This document shows positions 11,640-21,944 of a stretch of DNA of 64,000 nt, piece by piece. The notes under the pieces were generated by a model. That model ran no database searches, was not told the origin of the DNA, and worked only from the letters and a program-made list of their open reading frames with translations. The stretch is from contig WPIO01000230.1 in NCBI GenBank assembly GCA_009760855.2, positions 1 through 64,000 on the forward strand, in the 5' to 3' direction. The translations under genes were made by a program, and so were the position numbers. The first letter of the stretch is position 1; the number at the start of each line of letters is the position of its first letter. The DNA is from Cristatella mucedo (taxonomy: Eukaryota; Bryozoa; Phylactolaemata; Cristatellidae).

Positions 11640-12212
11640 GCTGAGTGCTTAGCATGCGGCTGTGGCTACGAAGACGCGGCGATTGACTTCAAGGTTTTGT
11701 CGCTCACTTTTAGGTCCCTTCATTTTATGGCTCCAGCCTATCTGTCAGATATACTACCCCGTCAGGCCAAGCATCGTGCCACCCGCTTTTCGGAATCCAA
11801 CAGTCTAGAAATACCTCATACAAACCTTAAATCCTTTGGAGACCGTGCATTTAGTTCGTATGCTCCCAAAGCCTGGAACTCCCTCCCGACCTGCGTCAGA
11901 ACATCCCCTGACCTGACCACATTTAACAGGAACCTAAAAACACACCTATTTAGGAGAGCATTTAGTGGGTCCCTGTGATTCGTCCTTCATGTGCTCATGC
12001 GTGCTGACACTGTGCATGCTGCCACTAACCACATTTGCATGCTGACCCTGTGCATGTCACCCTAACCATATTATTCATTTCGTTTGTTTTTCAAGCATGA
12101 TTTTACTCACCATTCAATTGCATTTCACTTTACAGCAAATGTAAAGCGCCTAGAGAGAGATTAAGTTCTCTGAGGGCGCTTTATCAAGTGAATTATTATT
12201 ATTATTATTCCT
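11640..12212 (+). mobile_element. LINE family A fragment, pol C-terminus and tail
   Basis: The open frame to 11978 encodes the C-terminal end of a CR1/L2-type pol: FKVLSLTFRSL, then AKHRATRFSESNSLEIP, LKSFGDRAFSSYAPKAWNSL and TTFNRNLKTHLFRRAFSG before the stop. A 3' untranslated region follows with TAAAGCGCCTAGAGAGAG and TTCTCTGAGGGCGCTTTATC, ending in an ATT repeat. It is 5'-truncated and sits in intron 2 of Ly6 unit 4. Confidence 0.9.
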
Positions 12213-12964
12213 CAAGACGGTTTTCAAAGGTTTCCTTAAGAGACACGCGGGAGCCGCCTTCGCCGCCGCCGCCACCGCCCAATGGCACCGGCGTTGAGTG
12301 GATTGCACTAGACCAAAGAACGGCGGCCGAATGCGGTTCGCGACACGGCCGCAGCCGCCGCCGCCCGACCGAATGTTGCGACTCCGACTCGCGACGCACG
12401 TACTTGAAATGGTCCACGACCATTTGAACTTGCCGCACGCTACGCAGGCACTCGAATTGGACACGGCCATGTCCCTTGCCGGGGAGGCATCGGTGCAATT
12501 GCAGCCGGAGCTGTAGTTGCCCGAGGTCAAACAGACGTAGCAGCTCGCTGCTGAAGCTATAGGACAAGAAATTGGCTCAGCACGAAGGCAACGCCGTCTT
12601 TGGAGACAGCCCATCAGCCGCTGTGGTGACGGATAGCCACCGCCGCGACGCGGAGCGACGGCACCGCCACCGCCGCCGCGAGAACGAGGCTGCGCTGCGG
12701 CTGAGGCGGCTGCGAACCGCCTGCGGAAGAGGCGCTCCGCCGCCAAACCTTCGGCGGCGGCCTGCGGGCGGGAATGGCAGGATGCGAAGTCGGCGACTTT
12801 CTAGATCCAATAAATCTCTGACTAGACGCCGCGGGCAGCGGTGTAATCTAAAGAAATGCTCTCCGCTCCAGGCTAGACCAGAGCGGCAGACAGCGCCGCC
12901 GCCGCCGCCGCCGCCGCCTCGGGCGCTGGCGCCGGCGATCCGCAAGGCATGGAAGGCCTTCGCA

Positions 12965-12992
12965 GATCGCAGGTTTCCGGAAACCTGCGATC
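12965..12992. repeat. Perfect 28 bp palindrome
   Basis: GATCGCAGGTTTCC joined directly to its exact reverse complement GGAAACCTGCGATC, without a spacer, in intron 1 of unit 4. Confidence 0.95.
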
Positions 12993-13164
12993 GCGGGGAT
13001 CTGCCGATAATCTGCCGCGTGCCGAGCGTTCGATCAAATGGCGCTCCGCTGCACGCTCTGCGGCCGCGGCTTCTGCGGCCGCGGCAGGCCGCGCTTCCTC
13101 CACGCCGCCGCCGCAGGCGCCGACGATCCGCCGACTCGTAAGGCCGCAAGCCACTAGCGAGTCA

Positions 13165-13200
13165 CTCTGCCTGACGCCGCTGCAGCTGCGTCAGGCAGAG
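13165..13200. repeat. Perfect inverted repeat, 13 bp arms
   Basis: CTCTGCCTGACGC and GCGTCAGGCAGAG flank a 10-base centre. The arm resembles the coding sequence of exon 1 (Leu-Cys-Leu-Thr part), which lies 55-150 bases away. Confidence 0.95.
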
Positions 13201-13222
13201 CAGGCGCGGGAGAGTGGCCGCG

Positions 13223-13255
13223 GCGGCGAGCCACAGCCTGGCTGTGGCTCGCCGC
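13223..13255. repeat. Perfect inverted repeat, 16 bp arms, 1-base centre
   Basis: GCGGCGAGCCACAGCC, one T, then the exact complement. It overlaps the exon 1 splice donor of unit 4 (13251-13252), where the usual GT is GC. Confidence 0.95.
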
Positions 13256-13329
13256 TTCTGGTCAATGCCGCCAGGCAGAAGACAGCGACCGCTGCCGCCA
13301 GCACGCCGACTCGAACCATTTTCGGGCAA

Positions 13330-13800
13330 CGACAGAGAAACTAGGATAGAATCTTGAGATAGACGAGTCGCTGCGTCAAGCTGGACTGAAGGAATGACGT
13401 TAAACGCGCTCGGCTTCCCGTTAAGTGGACTCTCCCTGAGGTTAACGTTGTACCGCGTACGCAACCGCGGCGACGCATTGTGCGCCGGACGAAACACCTG
13501 AGCGGTTACCCTTGGCTACATGCGGCGCGAGCGTCGACGTCGCGAATCGCCAGCATCGCTCCAAACGTTGCGGCTACCCGCTGTTTGGGCTTACAACCTT
13601 AAAATTAGCTAGCTTTTTTCTACCACGCGCCAGCGCCGGATGGATTTTTCCGATTCTGACGACGCATTGACATCGTTTGAAGCGATTCAAGGACCGCGTC
13701 CGACCGGCAAGTGAGCTGTTGACTCGCTTCACCGTCGGCGCACGGTCAGCCGTCTTTGCGAGCAGCTGCTCGCGGCGTGGCCGTCGCGCGACGGTGGAGG
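13330..13800 (-). promoter_or_regulatory. Conserved 5' module, copy 4
   Basis: Upstream flank of unit 4 exon 1: TTAACGTTGTACCGCGTACG near 13441, TTAGCTAGCTTTTT near 13604, then GAAGCGATTCAAGGACCGCG at 13679 and CTGTTGACTCGCTTCACC. Alignable by eye with copies 1-3 over about 400 bases. Confidence 0.5.
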
Positions 13801-14214
13801 TTCTTTATCTATCTTTTCTTTCTCTTTATTTTCTTTCTTTTTCTTTTCTTTCTTTATCTCTCTTCTTTATATCTTCCTTTCGCCAGAATCCGGCGGTCGA
13901 TCGGTCGAACAATGGCACCGCACGGCTGCCCGCAGACGCGTTCTGCGTCGCTCGCAGCGGCAGGGCTTTATTTCTTTCTGCGACTTCAGTCTGTTGCGTC
14001 CGAGCGAGAAAGCTTCTCGCGACCGCACGCGTGCGCCCGCGTCGAGCGTGCGGACGCACGATGGTGAGCGACGGCGCGCTTAGCCAGAGGCGCGGCGACG
14101 TCGGTGCGCGCGCGGTGCCAAGCCGAACGAGCCTGTCACTCTCCGCGACATCGCGTCCGCCGCATGAGCGTGCGCGATGAGGTGCTCAGACGAAGGCTTG
14201 GCGATGCCAAAGGC

Positions 14215-14470
14215 GCGGAAGACGAGTCATGGCGGACGACGAGTCATGGCGGACGGCGAGTCACGGCGGAAGACGAGTCACGGCGGACGACGAGTCACGG
14301 CGGACGACGAGTCACGGCGGACGACGAATCATGGCGGACGACGAGTCACGGCGGACGACGAATCATGGCGGACGACGAGTCATGGCGGACGACGAATCAT
14401 GGCGGACGGCGAGTCATGGCGGAAGACGAGTCACGGCGGACGACGAATCACGACGGACGACGAGTCATCG
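14215..14470. repeat. 17 bp minisatellite
   Basis: Unit GACGAGTCACGGCGGAC with C/T and A/G variants, about 15 head-to-tail copies. The unit is not a multiple of three and has no stop, so all three forward frames stay open and mimic a protein. Confidence 0.95.
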
Positions 14471-14479
14471 TCTATCGCA

Positions 14480-16310
14480 GAGAGTTCAGATCTGCGATCC
14501 AGATCGGCAGATGCGGCAAATCGCTCAAGAGAAGCGAGAGAAAAACACGTGCACGCCCACGCTGCTCACGGCGTCACTTGCCGAAGCGCCTAGTGCAGGG
14601 AGCCGTCTCTGCGCCGGAACCTCGACCGGAAGCTCCAAGTGTCTGCCGAATCACGCTGACGCCGGTGAGCATGAGCGATCCGATTGAGAGCGGATGAGGC
14701 TCGGTTCGATCGAAGCGGCTAAAAAGTGAGACATTCGTCCGTTCGAGTCATCGCCATTCGATATCGGACAGCGGGAATGCTTCTAGGTTTCGACGGGTCC
14801 GCTCTTACCGAAAAACGAGCGCCATGGCCGCCAATCGCTCAGAGCCGCCGCAGCCGCGAGCGTTACTCCAGTACTCGCAACCAAGCTCCACCACTTCCGG
14901 TAGTGCGATTGAAAGATTCGGCGCACCTGAGCCGGCGGCAGCCTCGATTCCGTAGCCGCCGCCGCCGCTGCAGAGGGCAGAGGTCACGATATCATCGCCG
15001 GTGGGGCCGATGGCGGCTGCGGCGGCGGCGACGGCGGCGGCGGCGGCAGCGGCGGCGGCAGCACGGGTGCGACGCGGGCTATCGCGGAATTTAGAGGACC
15101 GTGGCGGCGCTGATTCAGCGGGTGTAGCACGTTACTGGCTGGTCAGCACGCTCGTCAATCTATTTCCGGTCGGCCGTCTGATTGGCCGATTCGCACACTT
15201 GGCCGCACAAAGAAAGGATGAAATTCAGCACGGTAGCAGGCGCCAACCGAACTTTTTTCCTGAGCAGTACGTGCTCCTTGCAGCAGACCTGTGCTCGGCG
15301 GCTATCGCAACAGGACCAGCGTACACCGAGAGCACACGGTTGGGGGTTTGCCACCGAGCTGTGGCCCGTCTACATCGCTCAAATATGCATCATTTGAACC
15401 AATGCCTCGCAAATCCGCACTCGCTTGTACTGCACATCGATGGAAGTGCCACATGAAACCATGCGCACAGAAGACAGCGTTCACAGCCAACGTAAAGCAT
15501 ATAAGCAAACGTGACAGAAGCAAAACGCCCACGCCATCAGCGTATTTTTTTTATAGCGAATGCGATTGTGACAATCACAGATGGGAAGAAGACCAATCAC
15601 AGGTAGCACGAGCGACTGGATATTTAGCCTATTTCGCCGCGCCGATAAGCTGTCAGCTGCTGCAGCTGCTCCAAATTGGCTGATTAGGTAGGAGCGAGAA
15701 TGTATCTTTATTCTCACAGCTCGCAGTTCAAAACTTGCATTTTATCGTCGGCCGATCAATCTATCTGTCAACAATTGACGTCAACCGTATCCGTTGCATT
15801 GTAAAAAGATTGTGAAACTCGCGCTATCTGTGAAGCCACTGGGCATGAATTCACGATTATTTCACCAGGATTGCAAGCCTCGTCAAACAGCAGGCGCCCA
15901 GTGAATGCAGTCGTTTCCGCCGACAGGGAGTGCATGGGTGCAGGCAGAGTGAGAACGGATGAAGCCGATTCAGCGAGTGAAGAGCACTGGAGGTAGATTC
16001 GCGTGCTTGGCAGCGCCAAGCATCGCTGAAATGCAGCATTTCGGTGGTCGCAAGCGCCAATCGAGCTGGTTTCTTGGGCTGCACGAGCTCCCAGCAGCAG
16101 CAGCAGACCTGCGCCCGGCGGCCGCTCTCCCAAAATAACCACGTGACTGAGAGCACACACACGCGGTCAAGCGCTTGCCCGCAAGCTCATGTGACCCATG
16201 TCCTTGGCGTATTGAGGTGTCAGTCACATCTGAGCTTCTCGAATCCACGCCCGCACCATACCGAACATTCATCAAAACACCTCAGCAAACCAAGTGCCTA
16301 GCACGGACTT
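14480..16310. other. No recognisable gene
   Basis: Open frames occur on both strands but none has a family signature or plausible splice pattern. A GGC tract lies at about 15008-15063 and a CAG tract at about 16094-16106. Two blocks (15235-15400 and 16035-16180) resemble each other around GCGCCAACCGAACTTTTTT / GCGCCAATCGAGCTGGTTT and CAGCAGACCTGTGCTCGG, so they are an old internal duplication. Confidence 0.4.
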
Positions 16311-16320
16311 ACAGAAGGTC

Positions 16321-16640
16321 TTCGTTACCTTTACCTTTATTGTGGTAAATCTCACTCACTTTCCTCACCTACTTCCTAAGATTAGCATGTGCACCTCTAG
16401 GTATACCTCTTCGATGGTCTGATAACCGAGATGGACTTACTACTTAAAATTTAATATCTCCCGTTTTGTAAATAATCTCTATTTCTTGGGAGTTGCCTTC
16501 TTCATGGTTACACTAGGAAGAAAGGTTTGCTACAAGGCGTCACATTGCATTGAACGGGACGACGTGCTTCTACTTTACTGGAGTGAGACATTCGTCCGCT
16601 ACAGTAGACTTCCCTAATCTCCCTGAAACAGCATTTATAA
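16321..16640 (+). pseudogene. cox1: NUMT: 3' end of mitochondrial cox1
   Basis: This is part of a nuclear copy of mitochondrial DNA. Read with TGA as Trp and allowing frameshifts, it gives TFIVVNLTHFP, then LGIPLRWSDNRDGLTT and NLISPVL. These correspond to the highly conserved C-terminal region of cytochrome oxidase subunit I (GVNLTFFP, GMPRRYSDYPD, WN-LIS). A hydrophobic stretch and STLLEWDIRPL (usual SSLEW-H-PP) follow. Stops and shifts show it is dead. Confidence 0.75.
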
Positions 16641-16654
16641 TTATTGTCCGTAGA

Positions 16655-17010
16655 TCCCCATGACCTGTAGTTCTCCTAGGCCTCACAATAGGCTCCTATG
16701 ATGAATTTCACTAAGATCATGATTCATAACTCTCCCTTTAATTATATTTACTAACCTCAATTGGGCTGCTAACCACTCAACTTTCCAAGAAACAGCTTAT
16801 ATACGCCCCTCCTCCTTCTTCAGAGTGACATTGAAACCTGTGCTGAATCATTAAAGACGAACTAGATTGACATTCTAGAAATGGGGAACCCCAACACTAT
16901 AGTCTAAGCTATTATTATCGGAGCTATTTTCATATTGGACCTCACCTTGGGAGGAGTACTCCCGATCCAAGCTTGAGTTCTGGGAGGACGGTTTCTACTC
17001 AATAAAAGAC
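16655..17010 (+). pseudogene. cox3: NUMT: cox3-like pieces
   Basis: In shifted frames the block reads SPWPVVLLGLTIG, then LPLIIFTNLNWAANHSTFQE (compare the W..D..RE.TFQG region of subunit III). Near 16880-17005 come LEMGNPNT and QAWEFWEDGFYSIKD (compare QA-EY-EA-F-I-D). The order is right, but the middle of the gene is missing. The identification rests on short motifs only. Confidence 0.5.
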
Positions 17011-17950
17011 AGGGAAGACCTTTGAGTGTGGCTTTGACCACAAAGACTCAGAACGAGTATCCTTCTCCACATGGTTCTTTAATAACAATAATAATTGTAA
17101 ACTTGATAAAGTGCCCTCAGAGAACTCAATCTCTCTCTAGGCGCTTTAAATTTGCTGCAAAGGGAAATGCAATTGAATCGTGAGGTATATCATGCTGGAT
17201 AAGCAAACAAAATGAATAACACGGTTAGGGGTGACATGCACAGGGTCAGCATGCAAATGTGGTTAGTGGCAGCATGCACAGTGTCAGCACGCATAAGTAC
17301 ATGAAGGACGAATCACAGGGACCCACTAAATGCTGTCCTAAATGAGTGTGTTTTAAGTTCTTTTTAAATGTCGTCAGGTCAGGGAATGTTCTGACGCAGG
17401 TCGGGAGGGAGTTCCAGGCTTTGGGAGCATACGAACTAAATGCACGGTCTCCAAAGGATTTGAGGTTTGTACGAGGTGTTGGTAAACTGATGGATTCCGA
17501 AAAGCGAGCGGTACGATGCTTGACATGGTGGGGGAGTGAGAGATGCGCTGGAGCGAAAGAAACAAGTGACCTAAAAGTGAGCAACAAAACCTTGAAGTTG
17601 ATTCGTTGCTTGACTGGTAGCCAGTGCAGGTCGGCGAGAAGTTGAGTAATGTGGCAACTGTGATGCTCACGACAGACCAACCTGACTGCAGAGTTTTGCA
17701 CCAGCTGTAAGCGCCTGATTGCACAGAGGCCAGAAGGCTAGCAAGCAGTGAGTTTCTTCACCTCTCTACCTTCTTCCTAGAGTGAGATGTGGAAATATTC
17801 ATACTTTCTCAGTCCCTCTCCCCTTGGATATAGAGAGTGAAAATATTTGAAAGAGTAGTGAAAATACTAGGATTCTTAGGAATCCTCTTAGGGGTTTATT
17901 TCCTGAGTGGTATGAAGGATCACTTACTCGAGTATCACAAGGCTTTATAA
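17005..17950 (+). pseudogene. nad3: NUMT: mitochondrial nad3 split by a LINE
   Basis: NADH dehydrogenase subunit 3. The first part (17005-17080) reads KTFECGFDHKDSERVSFSTW then FF, the ECGFD...FS..FF signature of nad3. The frame stops at a LINE inserted at 17081. At 17754 it continues with LHLSTFFLEWDVEIFIL (TGA read as Trp), the nad3 FDVE motif, and a last membrane segment FLGILLGVYFLSGMKDHLLE ending at TAA 17948-17950. Short TTCTT words at both edges may be the target-site duplication. Confidence 0.85.
17081..17753 (-). mobile_element. LINE family A fragment inserted in nad3 of the NUMT
   Basis: On the minus strand the pol C-terminal end reads LADLHWLPVKQRINFKVLLL, then KSFGDRAFSSYAPKAWNSLP and LTTFKKNLK, followed by the family A 3' region (TTTAAAGCGCCTAGAGAGAG) and a TTATTATTG tail at 17082-17100. 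It lies within the mitochondrial copy and is therefore younger than it. Confidence 0.9.
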
Positions 17951-19031
17951 GGGTACAAACCACGCCTAACTTCCAAGTGGAAAGTTTAAAGAATTAATTA
18001 AAGCGATTAAGAGTTGGCAAGGAGTTCCACTCTACGTTTCAGAGTAAGAAGCTCTCAAATATTTGCTCAACATATAAATAAGGATAGATCTCTAATAAAG
18101 AAGGAGTCTTACTAATTGAATTTTATTATTCCTGAGCAGTGAAGCTATAACTGCTCAGAGATCAGAGGGATATTTTGCATAATGGATAGACAAGGTTTTT
18201 GCCGGCACTCTCTTTAGGGAGACTTTAGTCTCTCCTCTTCATTAAACCATCTCTGAGAAGTGCTTCTTAGAAGAGGCATTAAGACCCTTCACTGAGCGGG
18301 CTTTAGCTCCCTAGAGACTCCTTTTGGAGTTAATAAGCCCTCTCTAGAAAGACGAGTTCCCTAGACAATCTCTTTCCTGGGCCCTCAAACGTCCCACTAG
18401 GAGGACTTTAGTCAAGAAAAGTACTTCCCATTTTAAGATGTGAAGGTTGAGTCGAATATTCTAAGGGCCTGACGCAGCTTTTTATTTCCACTAAATATAT
18501 AGGAGGTTCTGAAAGATTTTAGGCGCCTCAGCAGTGAGGCGACTCGTTCCTTTCGGATTCCTTCCTCTTGGTGATGTGCATTCTAGAGGAGGCTATGTAA
18601 TTCCTTCGCGTTGTACGTTAGCATATCTCTAAAGGGATAGAGTACCTACAGTATTCAATTTAGAATAAGTAAGTAGTAGGTATGCACTAAGGTACTATAA
18701 AGTAAACTAAAGATTTCAAATCGATACAGCTAATTAAGCTGTAAGGCTTTCCGTCACGCTCCGCTATTCTCGGTCGCACTTCGTGGCCCGCTTACTTGAG
18801 TGAGAGGTGAATCGGCCTCCGATAAAACTCTCGCAGATCATAATCTCCTTAGTGTGTATTACTCGCCCTCGGCAGGCTATAAATATAGAGATAGTATTCC
18901 CTCGTTAGGCCTCATCGCGGATCATACATGACCTTCTACATTCACATCTCCTTAGTTGCCAACATGTGCTTTATGAGCTTTTCAACTCATAAAGAATATC
19001 AGGGTGCCAACTTAAAAGTTAACCCTACCGA
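17951..19031 (+). pseudogene. NUMT: probable mitochondrial rRNA/tRNA sequence, unresolved
   Basis: Base composition and lack of long frames match the neighbouring mitochondrial pieces. It contains tRNA-like hairpins, for example CTTTATGAG ... CTCATAAAG near 18970-18996. I could not place it in a specific gene by eye. The large-subunit rRNA is the natural candidate. Confidence 0.4.
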
Positions 19032-19089
19032 AGCGTAGTGTAGACACCCTGCTGGACTTAAAATTCCACATCTACATTAGTTTACGCTA
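19032..19089 (+). pseudogene. trnL: NUMT: mitochondrial tRNA-Leu(UAA)-like
   Basis: Acceptor arms AGCGTA and TACGCT pair. A D-arm GTAG...CTGC follows, then an anticodon arm TGGA-CTTAAAA-TTCCA whose seven-base loop places TAA as the anticodon. The T arm is weak. It lies about 200 bases before the rrnS signature. Confidence 0.55.
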
Positions 19090-19199
19090 TACTATATGCA
19101 GTGAAGATAACAGCTAATAGATGGCACAGGCTCTTGGAGGTGAAGTTTGGCGCTGGCTTCGATCAAGCTTGTTCCTACAGCATACATGAGCGTAGTCGC

Positions 19200-19490
19200 T
19201 TCTACTAAAAGAGCGATCCTAAAGCAGCCGTCGATTGGTCGTGACCTCTCTTCGTTTAGTGTAAGGTATTAAGCTATTCACGTCAGTAATACCCAGTGAT
19301 AGGAACTTAATGCTGACCAATTCCGTGCCAGCAGTAGCGGTTAGACGAGTAAGCTCGAAGCTTGACCTTCGGTATAAAAGATGGTTATGTCCGACAGTGG
19401 GAGTTCATAGTGGGCATGACAGTAAGATGGTATGCCATGGTAATGTTATCTCTACTAATCCATTACAACATTACCATTGTGTTAGTATTA
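19200..19490 (+). pseudogene. rrnS: NUMT: small-subunit rRNA (12S) fragment
   Basis: CCGTGCCAGCAGTAGCGGTT at 19325 is the conserved 530-loop signature of small-subunit rRNA in its mitochondrial form. The downstream sequence (GGTATAAAAGATGG..., then ACAGTAAGATGG) is compatible. The mitochondrial similarity seems to end in a TTAGGATTAAGATTAAGA run near 19485-19515. Confidence 0.75.
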
Positions 19491-19519
19491 GGATTAAGAT
19501 TAAGATTAGTTAAGATTAG

Positions 19520-20230
19520 GAGGGAGGGAGGGGCACGAGCGACTGGACCGGCCGCTATCTGCGCGGCCGCTTACCGCGTGTGCGACGACGCGAGAGATCG
19601 CGCGGCGGCTCGCGCGCCTTTGCCGCGGTCGGTTGCTCAACTCCTTCGTCGTTTGGGCTTCGTCGCTCGTCCCAAGTGAGCCGACGATAAGCTGCCGCCG
19701 GCAGCGGGCGCTTTAATTCCCCGCACCGTACTCGAACCCGACTAAAGCGACTGCCGTGATGTCAAAGTTCATCAAGGCAGTGGCGGTGCGACGTCAGCCC
19801 GCCGCGTCACAACTCCAATGCAGCTTGGCTGAACGCGACCCACCCAAATTTCACCGTCATAGCTGACGTCAGGGCTTGCGTGCGGCTTGGCCGCCGACGC
19901 CGCCGCAGCCGGCGCCGCTCCTCAGCACCAGCTGAATTCAGCACCTGGGCCGTGACGGAGCGAGTGGTGATGCACCGGGGACGACGGGGACGGACGTCCC
20001 AGGTGCATCAAGACCAAGGCGTACCAAACAAAAAATGGATTAGGCATACTTTTTGAGAACTACTTTCCATGTAAGTATGCCAATCTTGATTTCAAGAAAG
20101 TTCTCGTTTCAATGGACTTGACTGTCGCTGGCTGAGCTGGTTAAGCACGTTTACAGACTTCGACCAGACTTTGACCAGACTTTGAGCCGTAGCTTGACGC
20201 TCTTGCTGCGCACAAGCGACGATACGGCGC
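19520..20230. other. No recognisable gene
   Basis: GC-rich sequence with no supported frame. It begins at a GGAGGGAGGGAGGGG run that marks the end of the mitochondrial insert. Confidence 0.4.
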
Positions 20231-20234
20231 GATC

Positions 20235-20410
20235 CATGATAGCACGGTGCGTAAGGTGCAAACTTTTCGCGATCTCGGTCCCAACGTCGAACGTTCTAAT
20301 CCTGCGGCGGCGGCGGCGGGAGATTCTTTAGTGCAGCTTGTAAGCTGTTTGGAAATCCGCAAAGGCTCCTCTGTCGCTCTGTACACAAGAGGCCGTTCAA
20401 GCAGCTTGCA
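20235..20410 (+). mobile_element. tRNA-derived SINE, family 2
   Basis: TGCGTAAGGTGCAAACTTTT (box A-like), GTCCCAACGTCGAACGTTCT region (box B-like), then AAAGGCTCCTCTGTCGCTCT and GTACACAAGAGGCCG. The same order occurs at 26975-27150. Confidence 0.5.
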
Positions 20411-20819
20411 TTTCGTTCTTACTTATTCGGCTGGCGCTCGAGGCTAAGCAAGCACACGGGCGGACACCCCTCAGCGTCCGCGTCCGCGAACTGCTCTTTT
20501 GGTCCGCTCGCCCACCCTGCTGCCTGGCGCTGGCTTGCGTCAAGGGCGATCCCGGCCTGCTACAGCGAGTCAATGGCGAGCCAGCGTGCCAAGGCTGAGA
20601 AGCGACGCCCTGTTTGAGCACGCACGCATGGCTCACTTAACTAGCTGTGCGACAGCAACGCAGCCGTCACTTCTGGCCGCTTATCGGCTGTCCAAAAGAG
20701 AGTTCAGGAGTTCAGTAGTGAGAAGGGAAACTTTTATAAACTGTGATAGCCGCAGCTTGAAACTGGCCTATGTCACACTTGCAAGTCAGTCAAGATTCCG
20801 CTATCACTGCCTTTTTTAG

Positions 20820-21560
20820 AGCTAGAGAGATGACCTACTTACTCTTTTTTGAGATCGCGATGACCTACTTATTCTGTTCAATCTCTGAGGTGGGGAGAAC
20901 TGAAGAAGCGAAGATTGACCAAACTGAAAGTAAGACAAAACTGCCGGATCCAAATATGAACGTCAACAATGCCTTTTGTGACCACCACTCTCTTGCGGTT
21001 GAGGTGTCAAGATTTGGATAAGATCTGTGCCAAGGATCACTACTTGATTCCAAACAATACGTGAATTGGGAGTTGCAGTTAACCAAAGAATTCACCGAAG
21101 GACACGGGAGAACATTCTCAAGACACTAGTCTCATGGCAGAGGAACAGATTTCAAGAATAATGGAGGACAGAATACTCTCTCCGACAAAAAATTCAGTTT
21201 TACCGGCTCACTGATCTTGGTAAAGAAAAGTCGGTTTCTTGTTGAAAGTTGAGAAGCCTCGGAAGACACTTGACCAGACCAAACTGAACCAGCATCTTCC
21301 GGATTTTAGAGGGTAAGCTTCTATTCTTCTTGAATTGATGGAACGAAGCTGTACATCACAATATTTGACTACAAAGTTTTTCTTGCCACACATCACGACT
21401 CGGCTCTGAAGGTACCACTGTAACTAATGTCTTTCATTGGAAGTTATGAAAATGGCGTCTTTCCTAATTTGCGAATAGCTTCGCAAATTCTACTCGCACT
21501 AACTGTATCGGCTGCCATTTGCGAACGTCCCTTTAATAAGCTGAATGAAAATATAAATAA
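20820..21560 (+). mobile_element. Decayed hAT transposase, C-terminal part (ZMYM1-like)
   Basis: Near 21460-21555 one frame reads FPNLRIASQILLALTVSAA followed by ICERPFNKLNENI. This is the hAT dimerisation signature (FPNLR.A..IL..LPVT.ASAERSFSKL). The upstream 600 bases have only short frames in the same direction and are included as probable decayed transposase. Confidence 0.5.
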
Positions 21561-21650
21561 TTTTGTCAAGTACCCTTAGAGAGCTGAATCTCTTTCTAAG
21601 CACTATACATGAGTTGTGTAGAAAGCAATTACAAATAATCAATGTTGACA
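21550..21650 (-). mobile_element. LINE family A, 3' tail (decayed)
   Basis: TTGTCAAGTACCCTTAGAGA, GCTGAATCTCTTTCTAAGCA and CTATACATGAGTTGTG follow the family A 3' end in reverse orientation, with several changes. Confidence 0.5.
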
Positions 21651-21689
21651 GCCGCAAACAGCAGTCATTATTTATGTAAAATATTGTAT

Positions 21690-21775
21690 TATTATTGTTA
21701 TTATTAAAATATTATAATTATATATATTATAATTATATAATTATATATATATATATATATATATACATCGATGCC
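21690..21775. repeat. AT-rich repeat
   Basis: ATTATT and TATA runs ending in an AT dinucleotide tract at 21743-21766. Confidence 0.85.
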
Positions 21776-21821
21776 ACAACGTCGCATTCAGAAGAACATA
21801 TTCTTCTGCAAGCGACGTTGT
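21776..21821. repeat. Compact interrupted hairpin
   Basis: Arms ACAACGTCGC/GCGACGTTGT (10 bp) and CAGAAGAA/TTCTTCTG (8 bp) with a 3+3 internal loop and a CATA apex. At 46 bases it is too short for a usual miRNA precursor. It may be a foldback element remnant. Confidence 0.7.
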
Positions 21822-21944
21822 TTGAATATAAAACGTCTCTCCATAGGTGCATTTCATTATAGCACGTAGACTCAACTTTTAATCTTTACTGCAAACACGG
21901 GTAATCACCTGAGTTACTCAATTTTTTTGACGTTCTAATTAGTG

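Larger units (their letters stand above)
10269..13319 (-). pseudogene. Ly6/three-finger GPI gene, unit 4 (broken)
   Basis: Exon 1 at 13253-13319 reads MVRVGVLAAAVAVFCLAAL and ends at a GC instead of GT donor (GCGAGC). Exon 2 at 12404-12556 begins after acceptor CCTATAG and reads SAASCYVCLTSGNYSSGCNC followed by a CVACGKF end, phase 1 at both sides, donor GTACGTGCGTC. Exon 3 starts after CTTTTCCCAG at 10749, but a net 5-base insertion shifts the frame. The correct frame resumes with TTPNSTGCTT and CYCTTDLC, and the Cys of the RTC motif has become Arg. An in-frame hydrophobic stretch (SLPVVILCVIV) could serve as a GPI signal. Intron 2 holds two LINE pieces (11350-11432, 11640-12212). Probably a pseudogene, although exons 1 and 2 are intact. 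Confidence 0.7.

Noticed and set aside
14104-14697. Repetitive plus-strand proteins at 14.2 kb and 56.9 kb
   Set aside because: Products of 17 bp minisatellites that keep all three frames open.
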